Shown in pieces: positions 8,154 to 16,559 of a DNA stretch of 64,000 bases (the first letter of the stretch is position 1; each line of letters starts with the position of its first letter). The translations under genes were made by a program, and so were the position numbers. Below the pieces are notes generated by a model. It was not told the origin of the DNA. It made no database searches and worked only from the letters and a program-made list of their open reading frames with translations. The stretch is from Allorhizobium paknamense (GTDB lineage: Bacteria; Pseudomonadota; Alphaproteobacteria; Rhizobiales; Rhizobiaceae): assembly GCF_030815125.1 (NCBI RefSeq), contig NZ_JAUSWH010000010.1, positions 124,001 to 188,000 of the forward strand. The letters run 5' to 3'.

Positions 8154-8615
8154 TCACGTTGAAAACCGCCGCCGCGCCGTCTGAATCTCGCTGTCATTAT
8201 CCTTGATCCATTGGATCATCCCCTGCAATTTCCCGACCAGCGATTGGCCAAGCGGGGTCAGCCTGTAGGAGACTGCGGGGGGGACGGTGGGCAGGATGAG
8301 GCGGTCGACCATGCCGTCCCGCTCCAGAGCGCGCAGCCTGAGTGTCAACATGCGCTGCGAGATGGTTTTTTCGGCGGACATCACCGAGACGACCCGCTTG
8401 AGGGCGGCATGGCGATATTCCCCGGTGGCCAGCACCAGCAGCAAAAGCGCGCTCCAGCGATCCCCAAGACGGGCCATGATTTCACGCACTGGATCGTCGC
8501 GCTCGTGTCCCCCGGCGGCCATGTCCTCGGCCAGAGCCGTCAGAGGGGCGGCATCGAAAGTCGCGTCTGTCTTGCGCAAATGATCGATCAGTGCGGTAAA
8601 GGAAGGTGAGGTCAT
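8154..8615 (-). CDS. HxlR-family winged-helix regulator
   Basis: DNA-binding protein of about 153 residues. The HxlR signature runs IMARLGDRWSALLLLVLATG, ...ISQRMLTLRLRALERDGMV..., then VSYRLTPLGQSL, matching the winged helix with its wing. The start at 8615 is a best guess: the frame remains open upstream, but earlier residues are low-complexity and overlap the neighbouring gene; no strong ribosome-binding site is visible. The N-terminal 45 residues precede the winged helix and are longer than in many HxlR proteins. HxlR regulators often respond to electrophiles or aromatic metabolites. It is downstream of the glyoxalase-like gene on the same strand, about 100 bp away. Confidence 0.85.
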   Translation of the reverse strand: MTSPSFTALIDHLRKTDATFDAAPLTALAEDMAAGGHERDDPVREIMARLGDRWSALLLLVLATGEYRHAALKRVVSVMSAEKTISQRMLTLRLRALERDGMVDRLILPTVPPAVSYRLTPLGQSLVGKLQGMIQWIKDNDSEIQTARRRFST

Positions 8616-8716
8616 GGGCTTGCTGCATTCATGGCGTTCAGATGCGCCAGAAGCACCCGGAAATTTCCGGGAGTCAAGGGACCCCACCGTCGTCCGGGCC
8701 GGACGCACCCGGTGGA

Positions 8717-9196
8717 TCAGGCGGCAAAATCGGTTCGCCGCAACACCTCCACAAGGCATCCCCAGGGGTCGGTCAGGAAAAAGGCCGTGGCTGGCGCCAT
8801 GCCCTCCTTCAGCGCTGGATCGGTTTCCGCAAGCATGGGTTTGCCGACGCCTCGCGCCACCCCGGCGATCGCCACACCCGCGCCATGCACTTTTTCGAGC
8901 GCCGCCTGCACGTCATCTACGGCAAAGCACAGGTGTTTGACGCCCTGGACCCTGAGATCCGTATTGGGTGCCCAACGGCTCGCCGGAGCCGGTTCCGCAC
9001 CTTCGATCTCAAAGACTTCCAGCCGGAAGGCACCCTTGCGAAGAAAGGCGCCCTTGGCGCCGATATGGGGAATATCGAAAGTGAATTCCTGCTCAAAGCC
9101 GAACAGTTTATGCCACCATTGCGCGGCGGCGTCCCGGTCACCGACGCTGATGCAGACATGATGCGCGGTTGCTTCCGCAAGCAGTGGCTCATTCAT
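8717..9196 (-). CDS. VOC-superfamily (glyoxalase/bleomycin-resistance) protein
   Basis: Small metalloenzyme-fold protein of 159 residues made of two paired beta-alpha-beta-beta-beta modules. The first module begins ATAHHVCISVGDRDAAAQWW, the second VKHLCFAVDDVQAALEKV, and it ends DPWGCLVEVLRR, supplying the usual His/Glu metal positions (His in HHVCISV and KHLCF, Glu in LVEV). The ATG at 9196 is chosen because GGAGGAAGGA directly precedes it; two ATGs upstream would include that site. A perfect TTGGT palindrome sits 25 bp upstream. Role unknown; possibly isomerisation or epimerisation of a pathway intermediate. Confidence 0.82.
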   Translation of the reverse strand: MNEPLLAEATAHHVCISVGDRDAAAQWWHKLFGFEQEFTFDIPHIGAKGAFLRKGAFRLEVFEIEGAEPAPASRWAPNTDLRVQGVKHLCFAVDDVQAALEKVHGAGVAIAGVARGVGKPMLAETDPALKEGMAPATAFFLTDPWGCLVEVLRRTDFAA

Positions 9197-9220
9197 TCCT
9201 TCCTCCATTGACATTTTTTG

Positions 9221-9234
9221 ATTGGTCGACCAAT
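9221..9234. promoter_or_regulatory. Perfect TTGGTCGACCAA operator
   Basis: ATTGGTCGACCAAT is a perfect 14-bp palindrome 25 bp upstream of the glyoxalase-like start and within the 221-bp gap shared with the LysR gene. It is the most compact version of motif 1. The form TNGT-NN-ACNA also fits FadR-type GntR operators, so the binding protein is open. Confidence 0.5.
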
Positions 9235-9417
9235 TAAATAGCGAAAGTGTGCTGTCGTCAATCTTGATCGGCGAAATGTTGTGCCGTAAAACAATCGGTT
9301 AAAGCGTTTCCGGAAAAGGTGTTTTGGCAATTTTCTCCGGACATGTTTCAAAACAATAACTTGGACCATCGCCGATGGAGGAGGAGCCATCGGCGGCCTG
9401 GTGAGGGGGAGGAAACC

Positions 9418-10374
9418 ATGCGTTTCAAGGGACTGGATCTCAACCTGCTGGTCACGCTCGACTGTCTGTTGACGGAACGCAACGTGTCGCGGGCCGCAGA
9501 CAAGCTGTGTCTCAGCCAATCGGCGACAAGCGGTGCGCTGACCCGCCTGCGGGAATTTTTCAACGACGATCTTCTGGTGCAGATGGGGCGCGGCATGGTC
9601 ATGACGCCGCGCGCCTGCGAACTTCTGCCTGCCGTGCGCAACGTGCTGATGCAGGTGGAGGGCACGGTCATCAAGCGGCCCGATTTCGATCCGGCCACCA
9701 TTCGCCGCGAGATCAAGATCATCGCCTCCGATTATATGGCCATCGTGGCCCTGTCGGGCGCGCTACGTGAAATCAAGGCCATGGCGCCGGAGCTGAGCTT
9801 CCTGATCCTGCCGCCTTCTGAAGATCCGCGCGGGGCGCTGGAGCGCGGAGACGTGGATTTTCTGGCCATGCCGGACATTTATCTTTCGCCGGATCATCCC
9901 AGCGAATTGTTGTTTTCCGACGATTACCGGGCAATCGTCTGGACAGAAAACAGCCGTGTGCCGGAAGGAAACCTGTCTCTTGCGGATTTTCTGGACATGC
10001 GGCATGCGGCGGTCACCCATACGCTCAGCGCCCTCAATTTCGAAGGCTGGTTCGTCAAGCGTTTCGGCAATAGCCGGATTGTCGAAGTATCGACGTCCAC
10101 CTATGCCAACCTGCCGTTTCTGGTCGTCGGCACTGAGCGTATTGCCCTGATGCATCGCCGCCTGGCGGAAGTGTTTGCCGGGATGATGCCCCTCAGGCTG
10201 ATGAAGCCGCCCTTCGATATTCCGCCCATTCACGAGACCCTGCAGTGGCATAGCTACAACGATAACGATGATTGCCTGATGTGGATCAGACGGCAACTGG
10301 TCAGGACCATGGCGGATTTGAACACCATCGAACCGGCTGTGCCGCAGGGCGAATGCCTTGCGGTGGAAGGCTGA
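9418..10374 (+). CDS. LysR-family regulator, NodD-like
   Basis: Regulator of 318 residues. It opens MRFKGLDLNLLVTLDCLLTE, which with NVSRAADKLCLSQSATSGAL gives the winged helix-turn-helix seen in NodD-like LTTRs. The C-terminal part is a periplasmic-binding-protein-like effector domain. The ATG at 9418 is preferred over an in-frame upstream start because GGGGGAGGAAA lies just before it and the family begins with this sequence. It is divergent from the glyoxalase-like gene and is followed after 63 bp by FAH and SDR genes on the same strand. It is the natural candidate to bind the TATCG-N7-CGATA boxes at 5629, 12160 and 22118 (inference). Confidence 0.9.
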   Translation: MRFKGLDLNLLVTLDCLLTERNVSRAADKLCLSQSATSGALTRLREFFNDDLLVQMGRGMVMTPRACELLPAVRNVLMQVEGTVIKRPDFDPATIRREIKIIASDYMAIVALSGALREIKAMAPELSFLILPPSEDPRGALERGDVDFLAMPDIYLSPDHPSELLFSDDYRAIVWTENSRVPEGNLSLADFLDMRHAAVTHTLSALNFEGWFVKRFGNSRIVEVSTSTYANLPFLVVGTERIALMHRRLAEVFAGMMPLRLMKPPFDIPPIHETLQWHSYNDNDDCLMWIRRQLVRTMADLNTIEPAVPQGECLAVEG

Positions 10375-10437
10375 CCGCACACTCCACTTCAATCCGGCAG
10401 GGCAGCAATGCCCCCGCTGTTCAGGAAGGACAGGATC

Positions 10438-11358
10438 ATGGCAGACGATACAACCATTCCGTTTATTTTAGGCATGTTCACTACAAGCGGCAGTCCCGCC
10501 TTTCCCGCACTGGTGCTGGACGATGATGCCGCCATTGCCGTTGAAGCCCTTGCGCCACTTGCCGCGCGGCTGGGTCTGGCGTTGACGGGCAAGGAGAGCG
10601 TTTTCGGGCTTTTGCAGAACTGGGACCATAATTTCGCTGCCCTGAGCGCGGCTTTGGCGGCCCTTGCCGATGCCAAGGCCGGGAAATATTTCCGCAGCGC
10701 CTTGACCGCCTCGGAATTTCTCACCCCTTGCGCGCCAATCGACACGCCCCGTCAGGTGCTTTCCGAACTGACGGGCCTGCCGGATGCGGGTGAACTGACC
10801 TTCATGCCTCGCCTGGTGTCCTCGGTCGTCGGGCCGAAGGCGAAAATTCCGCTGCCACGACGCGCTGGCAAGGTGGTGGCCGAGGCGAAGATCGGCGTCG
10901 TCGTCGGTCAGCCTGCCTATCAAAGTTCGCTCCAGGAGGCGCAGGCGGCTATTGCCGGCTATCTGACGGTGACGGATCTGACGCTGCTACAGGGGAAGCA
11001 CGATCGGTTGAGCCTTGGAAAATTCCAGCCGTCCTTTCTGCCCACCGGTCCGCTGTTCGTGCCGAAAGCCTTTGCGGGCGAGATTGAGACAGCGAAGATG
11101 AATCTTGCCGTCAATGGCGAAGTGACGATTCCATCGAGCCTCGCCCGGCGCGGCGAGACGCTGGCGGCCAGCCTTTCACGCCTCTCGCAGGACATCCAGT
11201 TCTTCCCCGGCGATATCCTGTGCTGCGGTGCGGCTGGAACGCCTCTTCTCGATGACCTGCCGGCCCTCGGCGATGGCGATATCATTGAAACTGCCGTCAG
11301 CGGCCTTGGCCAGCAGACGCTGAACACCATGACCCTCAGCCAGCAGGTGGCGGCATGA
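10438..11358 (+). CDS. Fumarylacetoacetate-hydrolase (FAH) family protein, divergent
   Basis: Protein of 306 residues with the FAH C-terminal fold: AGYLTVTDLT, FQPSFLPTGPLFV and the closing GDILCCGAAGTPLL...GDGDIIETAVSGLG. FAH enzymes hydrolyse C-C bonds in acylpyruvates or dehydrate/decarboxylate 2-oxo acids using a divalent metal held by an ExE pair and an Asp. Here the ExE position reads AEAK (Glu149, Lys151), so one metal-binding glutamate appears replaced by lysine; Asp in TVTDLT remains. Activity may therefore be altered. The ATG at 10438 has AGGAAGGAC upstream. Its stop overlaps the next SDR by 4 bp (ATGA). Confidence 0.78.
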   Translation: MADDTTIPFILGMFTTSGSPAFPALVLDDDAAIAVEALAPLAARLGLALTGKESVFGLLQNWDHNFAALSAALAALADAKAGKYFRSALTASEFLTPCAPIDTPRQVLSELTGLPDAGELTFMPRLVSSVVGPKAKIPLPRRAGKVVAEAKIGVVVGQPAYQSSLQEAQAAIAGYLTVTDLTLLQGKHDRLSLGKFQPSFLPTGPLFVPKAFAGEIETAKMNLAVNGEVTIPSSLARRGETLAASLSRLSQDIQFFPGDILCCGAAGTPLLDDLPALGDGDIIETAVSGLGQQTLNTMTLSQQVAA

Positions 11359-12155
11359 CCCTTTCCTACACACCCGATCTTGTAATGGCCTGGAAGGGCG
11401 ACCGTCTGCGCGGCAAGCATGCCGTGGTCACAGGCGCCGGGCGCGGCATCGGCAAGGGCATTGCCATGCTTTATGCCGCGCAGGGCGCACGCGTCATCGC
11501 AAGCGACATCAACGAAACCGCACTTCAGCAATTGCAGGCCGAGGCCAAGGCGGCTGGCCTGTCCTTCGAGGCGGTCGTTGCGGCGGATCTGACGACGGAG
11601 GAGGGAGCCGCCTCGCTGGCAGGGGAGGCGGCGGAAAAGCTTGAAACCGTTCATATTCTGGTCAATGCCGCGGCCATCGTGGTCTTCGCCTGGCTCGAGG
11701 ACATGCGGTTTGCCGACTGGAAAAAGACGCTGGCCGGGGAACTGGATACGGTTTTCCTGGTCACCCGCGCCTGCTGGCCGCTGATGAAGCCGGAAGGTGG
11801 CTCGATCGTCAATTTTTCCTCGGCCAATGCCCATGTGGCGCTCGACACCTCGCCCGCGCTTGCCCATTGCGCGGGGAAAGGCGGCGTGCTCTCCATGACC
11901 CGGCAACTGGCCATGGAGGGGGGCAGGCATGGCATTCGCGCCAATACCATCGCCCCGGGCTTTACCTTGACCGAGGAAACCGAGCGCCATCTCGGCAATG
12001 AAACGATGATGTCGGCGGTGCGCAGCAAGCTGATGATCGACCGGCTGGGAACGCCGGAGGATATCGGCTGGCTGGCGGTCTATCTCGGTTCCGACGAGGC
12101 GCGTTATGTCACCGGGGCCGACATCTCCATCGACGGTGGCGCCACGGCGTGGTGA
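11355..12155 (+). CDS. SDR-family protein lacking the catalytic tyrosine
   Basis: Classical SDR of 266 residues, coupled to the preceding FAH gene by an ATGA overlap. The nucleotide loop TGAGRGIG is near residue 27, NAAA replaces NNAG, the serine is in NFSSANA, and the C-terminal SIDGGATAW is normal. The active-site segment reads LAHCAGKGGVL where the family has AYCASKGG: the catalytic tyrosine is His171 while Lys175 is kept. The codon is CAT, one base from TAT. The protein may be inactive, or use another mechanism, or a sequencing error is possible. No gene follows before the operator region at 12160. Confidence 0.82.
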   Translation: MTLSYTPDLVMAWKGDRLRGKHAVVTGAGRGIGKGIAMLYAAQGARVIASDINETALQQLQAEAKAAGLSFEAVVAADLTTEEGAASLAGEAAEKLETVHILVNAAAIVVFAWLEDMRFADWKKTLAGELDTVFLVTRACWPLMKPEGGSIVNFSSANAHVALDTSPALAHCAGKGGVLSMTRQLAMEGGRHGIRANTIAPGFTLTEETERHLGNETMMSAVRSKLMIDRLGTPEDIGWLAVYLGSDEARYVTGADISIDGGATAW

Positions 12156-12159
12156 GACC

Positions 12160-12229
12160 CATCGGTCTCACCGATAAATCCTATCTCGGTAATCCATTTT
12201 TCAGATTGTTTGGTCGGTTGTATAAGTAG
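12160..12229 (+). promoter_or_regulatory. Double operator upstream of the extradiol-like gene
   Basis: Motif 2 appears as CATCGGTCTCACCGATA (12160-12176), whose core ATCGG-TCTCA-CCGAT is a perfect inverted repeat. Motif 1, TTGGTCGGTTGTATAAGTAG (12210-12229), follows 33 bp later, nearer the gene. The arrangement matches that upstream of the liv operon. The first element can also form a hairpin right after the SDR stop codon. Confidence 0.6.
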
Positions 12230-12321
12230 ATGTGAGGCGGGAGGGCATCGCCTGAAGCAATCTTCTAACCGGCCGGGCAGCTTGCCGGGCGGCATGTTTA
12301 TCGATTTGGAAAGATGACATC

Positions 12322-13317
12322 ATGGCGATTACAGGCATAGAATCCTTGCTGTTTGGCGTCGAGGATCTGGCGAAGTCCACAGTGTTTTTCGATGATTTCG
12401 GTCTGGTGCAGAAAAGCGCCGATCAGGAGCACACCCATTACCGGCTGGATGAGGGCTCAAACGTCATCCTGCGGCATATCGACGATCCGGTGCTGCCGAA
12501 ATCCATTTATCAGGGCGCCGGTGTCAAGAAGGTGGTCTGGGGTGTCGATACGCAGGAAAGCCTGGACGAACTGGCCGACCGCCTGGCCAAGCGTCAGGAG
12601 ATCAGGGTAGATAATGACGGCACGGTGCATTTTCTCGCCGGTGCCGGTCTGCCATCCGCGCTGAGGCTGTTCAATCGCAAGAAGGTGACCTATGCGCCGG
12701 ACCCCGTCAATGCGCCCGGCCATATCAGCCGTTTGAACACGCCGCGCAAATGGAAAATTCGCGCCAAGCCGAAAACCATTACCCATACCGTGTTTGCCGT
12801 GCCTAATCCGCGCGAGGAATATGAGTGGTATCGCGACAACCTGAATTTCCGCATGTCGGAAGAACAGGTCGGCATGGGCTTCTATCTGCGCTGCGACGGC
12901 GCCAACGAGCACCACAACCTGTTCCTGATCGACATGAAATTTCCGGCACTGCCCGGCTATCCGATCTATCACCACACCAATTTCGGCGTCGAGGACATCG
13001 ATGAACTGATGATCGGCACCAATTACATGACGCGCAAGGGCTGGACGACCGGTCCGCTGGGCAGTGGCCGTCACCGTATTGCCTCGGCGCTGTTTTCCTA
13101 TCTGGAATGCCCCGCCGGTGGCGAGGCCGAATATGGCGCCGACAGCGATTACATCGATGACAACTGGATTCCGCGGGAATGGAACCGGGTGTTCGGCACC
13201 TATTCCTGGATGCACAAGGTTCCCGCATTCCTGGGAGAGGCCCAGAAATGGGAATTCAGGCTGCATCCGGAATTTGTACCGCAAAACGAAAGCAGCGGTG
13301 CGGAAGGCTGGAAATAG
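12322..13317 (+). CDS. Extradiol-dioxygenase-like VOC protein
   Basis: Two-domain VOC protein of 331 residues, the length expected for type-I extradiol ring-cleavage dioxygenases or 4-hydroxyphenylpyruvate-dioxygenase-like enzymes. The N-terminal half (ITGIESLLFGVEDL) is the structural domain. The C-terminal catalytic half begins TITHTVFAVPNPREEYEWY, continues PIYHHTNFGVEDIDELM and ends SYLECPAGGEAEY, giving a plausible His-His-Glu iron triad. The start follows a weak GGAAAGATG stretch. The gene has the double operator upstream and a hairpin at its end, and precedes an FAD monooxygenase, which together suggest hydroxylation then ring cleavage of an aromatic compound (inference). Confidence 0.8.
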   Translation: MAITGIESLLFGVEDLAKSTVFFDDFGLVQKSADQEHTHYRLDEGSNVILRHIDDPVLPKSIYQGAGVKKVVWGVDTQESLDELADRLAKRQEIRVDNDGTVHFLAGAGLPSALRLFNRKKVTYAPDPVNAPGHISRLNTPRKWKIRAKPKTITHTVFAVPNPREEYEWYRDNLNFRMSEEQVGMGFYLRCDGANEHHNLFLIDMKFPALPGYPIYHHTNFGVEDIDELMIGTNYMTRKGWTTGPLGSGRHRIASALFSYLECPAGGEAEYGADSDYIDDNWIPREWNRVFGTYSWMHKVPAFLGEAQKWEFRLHPEFVPQNESSGAEGWK

Positions 13318-13340
13318 GCGTGCCCATCAGGGGCACGCCT
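13316..13340 (+). terminator. Hairpin at the end of the extradiol-like gene
   Basis: AGGCGTGCCC (13316-13325) and GGGCACGCCT (13331-13340) form a perfect 10-bp stem starting within the stop codon. No T-tract follows, so it may only reduce read-through into the monooxygenase gene. Confidence 0.5.
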
Positions 13341-13476
13341 GCAAAGAAGTGACCTGTTTCAAGCCTGGTGAGCGAGCAAAGACAGACGCAGTGTCGGATC
13401 TTCCCGCGATGAGGAGCGTGTCCCTGAAAGGGGCATGAAAGCGGCAGGTCGGGACATTTGGGAAGGAGTGCGTTTC

Positions 13477-14613
13477 ATGAGCGAAATATCCTTGGTCAAC
13501 AAGGTTCTGGTGGTCGGCGGCGGGGTCGGCGGCATGGCGGCGGCGATGCGGCTGCGGGCGCATGGGGTCGAGGTCGATCTCATCGATATAGATCCGAACT
13601 GGGGTGTGTACGGCACCGGTATCACCCTTTCGGTGCTGACGCTCAGGGCGCTGTGCGATCTTGGTCTTGCCGAAGAGATCATGGCCAAGGGCAATTGTTA
13701 TGACAGCTTCATCCTGTGCAGCCAGTCCGGCGATGTTTTGACCAAGGTCACCTCGCCGCGCCTTTATTCCCCGGATGTGCCTGCGGAAGGCGGGATCTTG
13801 CGCCCGGTGCTGCATGCGATCATGAAGGCGCGCGTGCAGGCCGCAGAGGTCAATGTTCGCACCGGGCTGAGCCTGACCGGTCTTGCCCAGGACGATGATG
13901 GCGTCGACGTCCAGTTCTCCGATGGTGGCCAGGGCCGCTATGACCTCGTCATCGGCGCAGACGGGCTTTTCTCGAAAACCCGTTCAATGATCTTTCCCGA
14001 TGCGCCGAAACCGCGTTTCACCGGTCAGGCCTGCTGGCGTGCCTTGTTCGACATTCCGGAAGGGTGGGAATGCGGCCATATGTTCCTGAGCGACAAGGTA
14101 AAGCTTGGCTTCTCACTATGTTCGCCGGACAAGATGTATCTCTATCTGCTTGAACATGTACCGGACAATCCATGGCGGGAAAAAGCCGAGCTTCCCGGCC
14201 TGCTCAAGGGTCTGATGGCGGGGTTTGGCGGCGAGGCCGCAAGGCTGCGGGACACGATCAACGATCAGACCGAGATCATCTATCGTCCCCTGGAAAGCAT
14301 TCTGCTGACCGACCGCTGGAGCACCGGGCGTGTCGTGCTGATCGGCGATGCGGTGCATGCAACGACACCGCATCTGGGTTCCGGTGCCGGGGCTGCCGTC
14401 GAGGACGCCATCGTTCTTTGCGAGGAACTTGCCGCGAAAGCTGCGATTTCCGAAGCGCTCGCTGCTTTTGAAAGCAGGCGTATTCCGCGCACCTCTCTTG
14501 TGGTCAACAATTCGCTCAGGATCGGCGAGTTGGAGATGACCGGCGCGCCGAAACAGCAACAGGCGTCGCTTATGGCCGAGTCCATTGCGGCCATTGCAGC
14601 CCCCTATCGCTGA
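13477..14613 (+). CDS. FAD-dependent aromatic-type monooxygenase
   Basis: Group-A flavoprotein hydroxylase of 378 residues. GGGVGGMAAAMRLRAHG near residue 12 binds FAD and is followed by acidic VDLIDID. The internal DG motif is YDLVIGADGLFSKTR, and the GD motif is VVLIGDAVHATTPHLGSGAG near residue 288, where the isoalloxazine binds. It likely hydroxylates a phenolic or N-heteroaromatic acid using NAD(P)H and oxygen. The ATG at 13477 has GGAAGGAG upstream; an in-frame ATG at 13435 lacks such a site. It lies 160 bp after the extradiol-like gene and is followed by a hairpin. The exact substrate is not readable. Confidence 0.87.
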   Translation: MSEISLVNKVLVVGGGVGGMAAAMRLRAHGVEVDLIDIDPNWGVYGTGITLSVLTLRALCDLGLAEEIMAKGNCYDSFILCSQSGDVLTKVTSPRLYSPDVPAEGGILRPVLHAIMKARVQAAEVNVRTGLSLTGLAQDDDGVDVQFSDGGQGRYDLVIGADGLFSKTRSMIFPDAPKPRFTGQACWRALFDIPEGWECGHMFLSDKVKLGFSLCSPDKMYLYLLEHVPDNPWREKAELPGLLKGLMAGFGGEAARLRDTINDQTEIIYRPLESILLTDRWSTGRVVLIGDAVHATTPHLGSGAGAAVEDAIVLCEELAAKAAISEALAAFESRRIPRTSLVVNNSLRIGELEMTGAPKQQQASLMAESIAAIAAPYR

Positions 14614-14641
14614 TAGGTTTCAAAGGCCTAGCCGTTGATGC

Positions 14642-14670
14642 GTGGCATCGACCCACGGGGTCGATGCCAC
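14642..14670 (+). terminator. Perfect 13-bp hairpin
   Basis: GTGGCATCGACCC (14642-14654) and GGGTCGATGCCAC (14658-14670) enclose ACG, 28 bp after the monooxygenase stop. It probably ends that transcript, although no T-run follows. Confidence 0.6.
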
Positions 14671-14914
14671 TGCTGGCGAAGCTTTGCCAAGTATCAGTAT
14701 TGGGCGGTACGAAGATCAGCCGTTGGTCCATAGCGCGGTAGGTCCAGAAAAAGACTTTATCATAGAACGATTTCCATACCGGCTAATCGCGCCCCTCGGT
14801 ATGCGTGGTCTTCCCTTATTTTAGGGAAAACAATATTTAAATATTGAATGACCTAAATATATTTTATGACTTTATGTTTTGAAAATATTCTGGAAGTTTT
14901 TGGAGGAGGAGTGA
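14671..14914 (+). promoter_or_regulatory. AT-rich promoter and leader region of the exported hotdog gene
   Basis: No gene is visible. The last 100 bp are unusually AT-rich for this genome (AATATTTAAATATTG and nearby), ending in a strong GGAGGAGG ribosome-binding site 7 bp before the ATG. A small CCCT/AGGG hairpin lies near 14815. A promoter is likely here, but I cannot assign -35/-10 boxes with confidence. Confidence 0.4.
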
Positions 14915-16540
14915 ATGTACTTAAAGAACCGTGTGGCCGCTTGTCTCTTGATGACGAGCTTTCTTGCTGCGCCGCAGCTTGTCCGGGCCGATCCGCTCAG
15001 AAACGATATCGATCAGGCCTCGGTCTTTTCCGAGGTTTCCCCCTTGTCCATGCCTGCGGGTCTCGATCCGAGGGCGCTGGACCGGACGGATTTCGAGATT
15101 CTGAAACCCGGCATCTATATCGGCTTCGAAAAGGACAAGGTGGCCGCCTACAAGGCGCTGAACAAGGCCATCAATGAGCGTCCGCCACTGGATTTGGACA
15201 AGCTTGTCAAGGGCAAGCTGCCGCCGGATACGCCGGGCCTCGGCCCTATTGTCGATGTGACGCCGGACTGGTTGCGTTATCAGAATGACAAATACGATCC
15301 GCTCAACCCCATTCGCCATGACCCTGCGGTGGCGCAAAAGGCAGGGTATCGCGATGTGCCTGCCTATCCGACCTATGCAGCCCATGACGATTCCGTCATG
15401 ACGCCATGGCCTCCGGAGGCGCGTGACAAGCTGCTGGTCAGCGATCTCAATCACTCGGTTACCAATTACCTGCCTGTCTATGCGGGGGACAGGCTCTTCA
15501 TCGTCATCAATCATCGGGACGTCACTGATCTGACGCCGCTCACAGGCGGAACGCGGCGGATCGTCGCCATCGAGAGCCAGGCGTCGATCTACAATCAGAA
15601 GAAGCAGAAGGTGTCCGACATGACCTTCCGGGTCACGGAACATCTGTCCATCTACAAAGACCGCAGCAAGGCTCCCGTCAACCCGACCTTTGCGCAATTG
15701 TGGGAGGCGCCGGATTGGACCGCGAGACCGGAGCATGTTTATACCGACAAGGATTGGGATTTCATAAAGTCCGTCTGGGCGCATGAGCATATTCAAGGTG
15801 CCGCACCGCTTTACTGGGAAGATGTGAAGGTGGGCGACAAACCTGCCTGGACCCTGGACGGGCCGATCGAGGAAAGTCCGACCCCTACCTGGGGCATGGG
15901 CATGGGATCCGGCGGCAGCCGCAGCATTCGTCCGGAGATCATGGCGAGCGATAACTTCGCCGATCTCGTGCGCAATCCTGTCGATGGTATCTGGCGGCTG
16001 AAGGATCCCAATCTGGAGCGCCCGAAATTTCCGCCCCTGCCGGTGATCAAGGGCGCACCGCCGCCGGCGCCGCGCCCTGGCGAAGTCAATACCGCCGAGA
16101 TTCATAAGGAGAAGGTCAAGCGTGCCGCTCTCGTCAATTTTACGGGCCGCGATTATGCCGTCCGCCACCTGACCAACTGGATGGGGGATGACGGCTGGCT
16201 CAAGACCATTTCCTGGGCGATCATGGACCCGCGGGCCCATTGGCAGGGCGGCATGCCCGTCATGCCCAATCCGGCAGCGAAGCATTTCGTCGGCCATCTG
16301 CCGGGCATGGCGGGTGCCCATGTCTCCGTGCATGGCCTGACCAAGGACGTGGCGCTCGTCAAATCCGAAGTGACCGGCAAGCGCATCACCAACGGCGCGC
16401 ATGAGGTGGAGCTGGTCTGGTGGATCGAGAATCTCGATGGCCAGATCTGGGAAGAAGGCAGCGCGATCGTCACATTGCCATCGCGTTCACAGCCGGATGT
16501 CACCGCCGTGCCGAAGGAGAGGCTTTCGGCGGCGAAATAG
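14915..16540 (+). CDS. Exported double-hotdog (MaoC-like) protein
   Basis: Protein of 541 residues. A Sec signal peptide is clear: KNR charged start, hydrophobic AACLLMTSFLAA, cleavage after LVRA near residue 25. The mature part resembles two MaoC-type hotdog halves. One carries NHSVTNYLPVYAGDRLFIV and SQASIYNQ. The other begins YWEDVKVGDKP and contains HLTNWMGDDGWL and, near the end, ENLDGQIWEEGSAIVTLPSR, all familiar from acyl-CoA-type dehydratases. Those relatives work on CoA thioesters in the cytoplasm, so export is unexpected. It precedes an outer-membrane barrel gene and a dihaem cytochrome gene. Function is unknown; a hydratase or binding role on a non-CoA substrate is possible. Confidence 0.78.
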   Translation: MYLKNRVAACLLMTSFLAAPQLVRADPLRNDIDQASVFSEVSPLSMPAGLDPRALDRTDFEILKPGIYIGFEKDKVAAYKALNKAINERPPLDLDKLVKGKLPPDTPGLGPIVDVTPDWLRYQNDKYDPLNPIRHDPAVAQKAGYRDVPAYPTYAAHDDSVMTPWPPEARDKLLVSDLNHSVTNYLPVYAGDRLFIVINHRDVTDLTPLTGGTRRIVAIESQASIYNQKKQKVSDMTFRVTEHLSIYKDRSKAPVNPTFAQLWEAPDWTARPEHVYTDKDWDFIKSVWAHEHIQGAAPLYWEDVKVGDKPAWTLDGPIEESPTPTWGMGMGSGGSRSIRPEIMASDNFADLVRNPVDGIWRLKDPNLERPKFPPLPVIKGAPPPAPRPGEVNTAEIHKEKVKRAALVNFTGRDYAVRHLTNWMGDDGWLKTISWAIMDPRAHWQGGMPVMPNPAAKHFVGHLPGMAGAHVSVHGLTKDVALVKSEVTGKRITNGAHEVELVWWIENLDGQIWEEGSAIVTLPSRSQPDVTAVPKERLSAAK

Positions 16541-16559
16541 GCCTGATGAATGGATCCTG

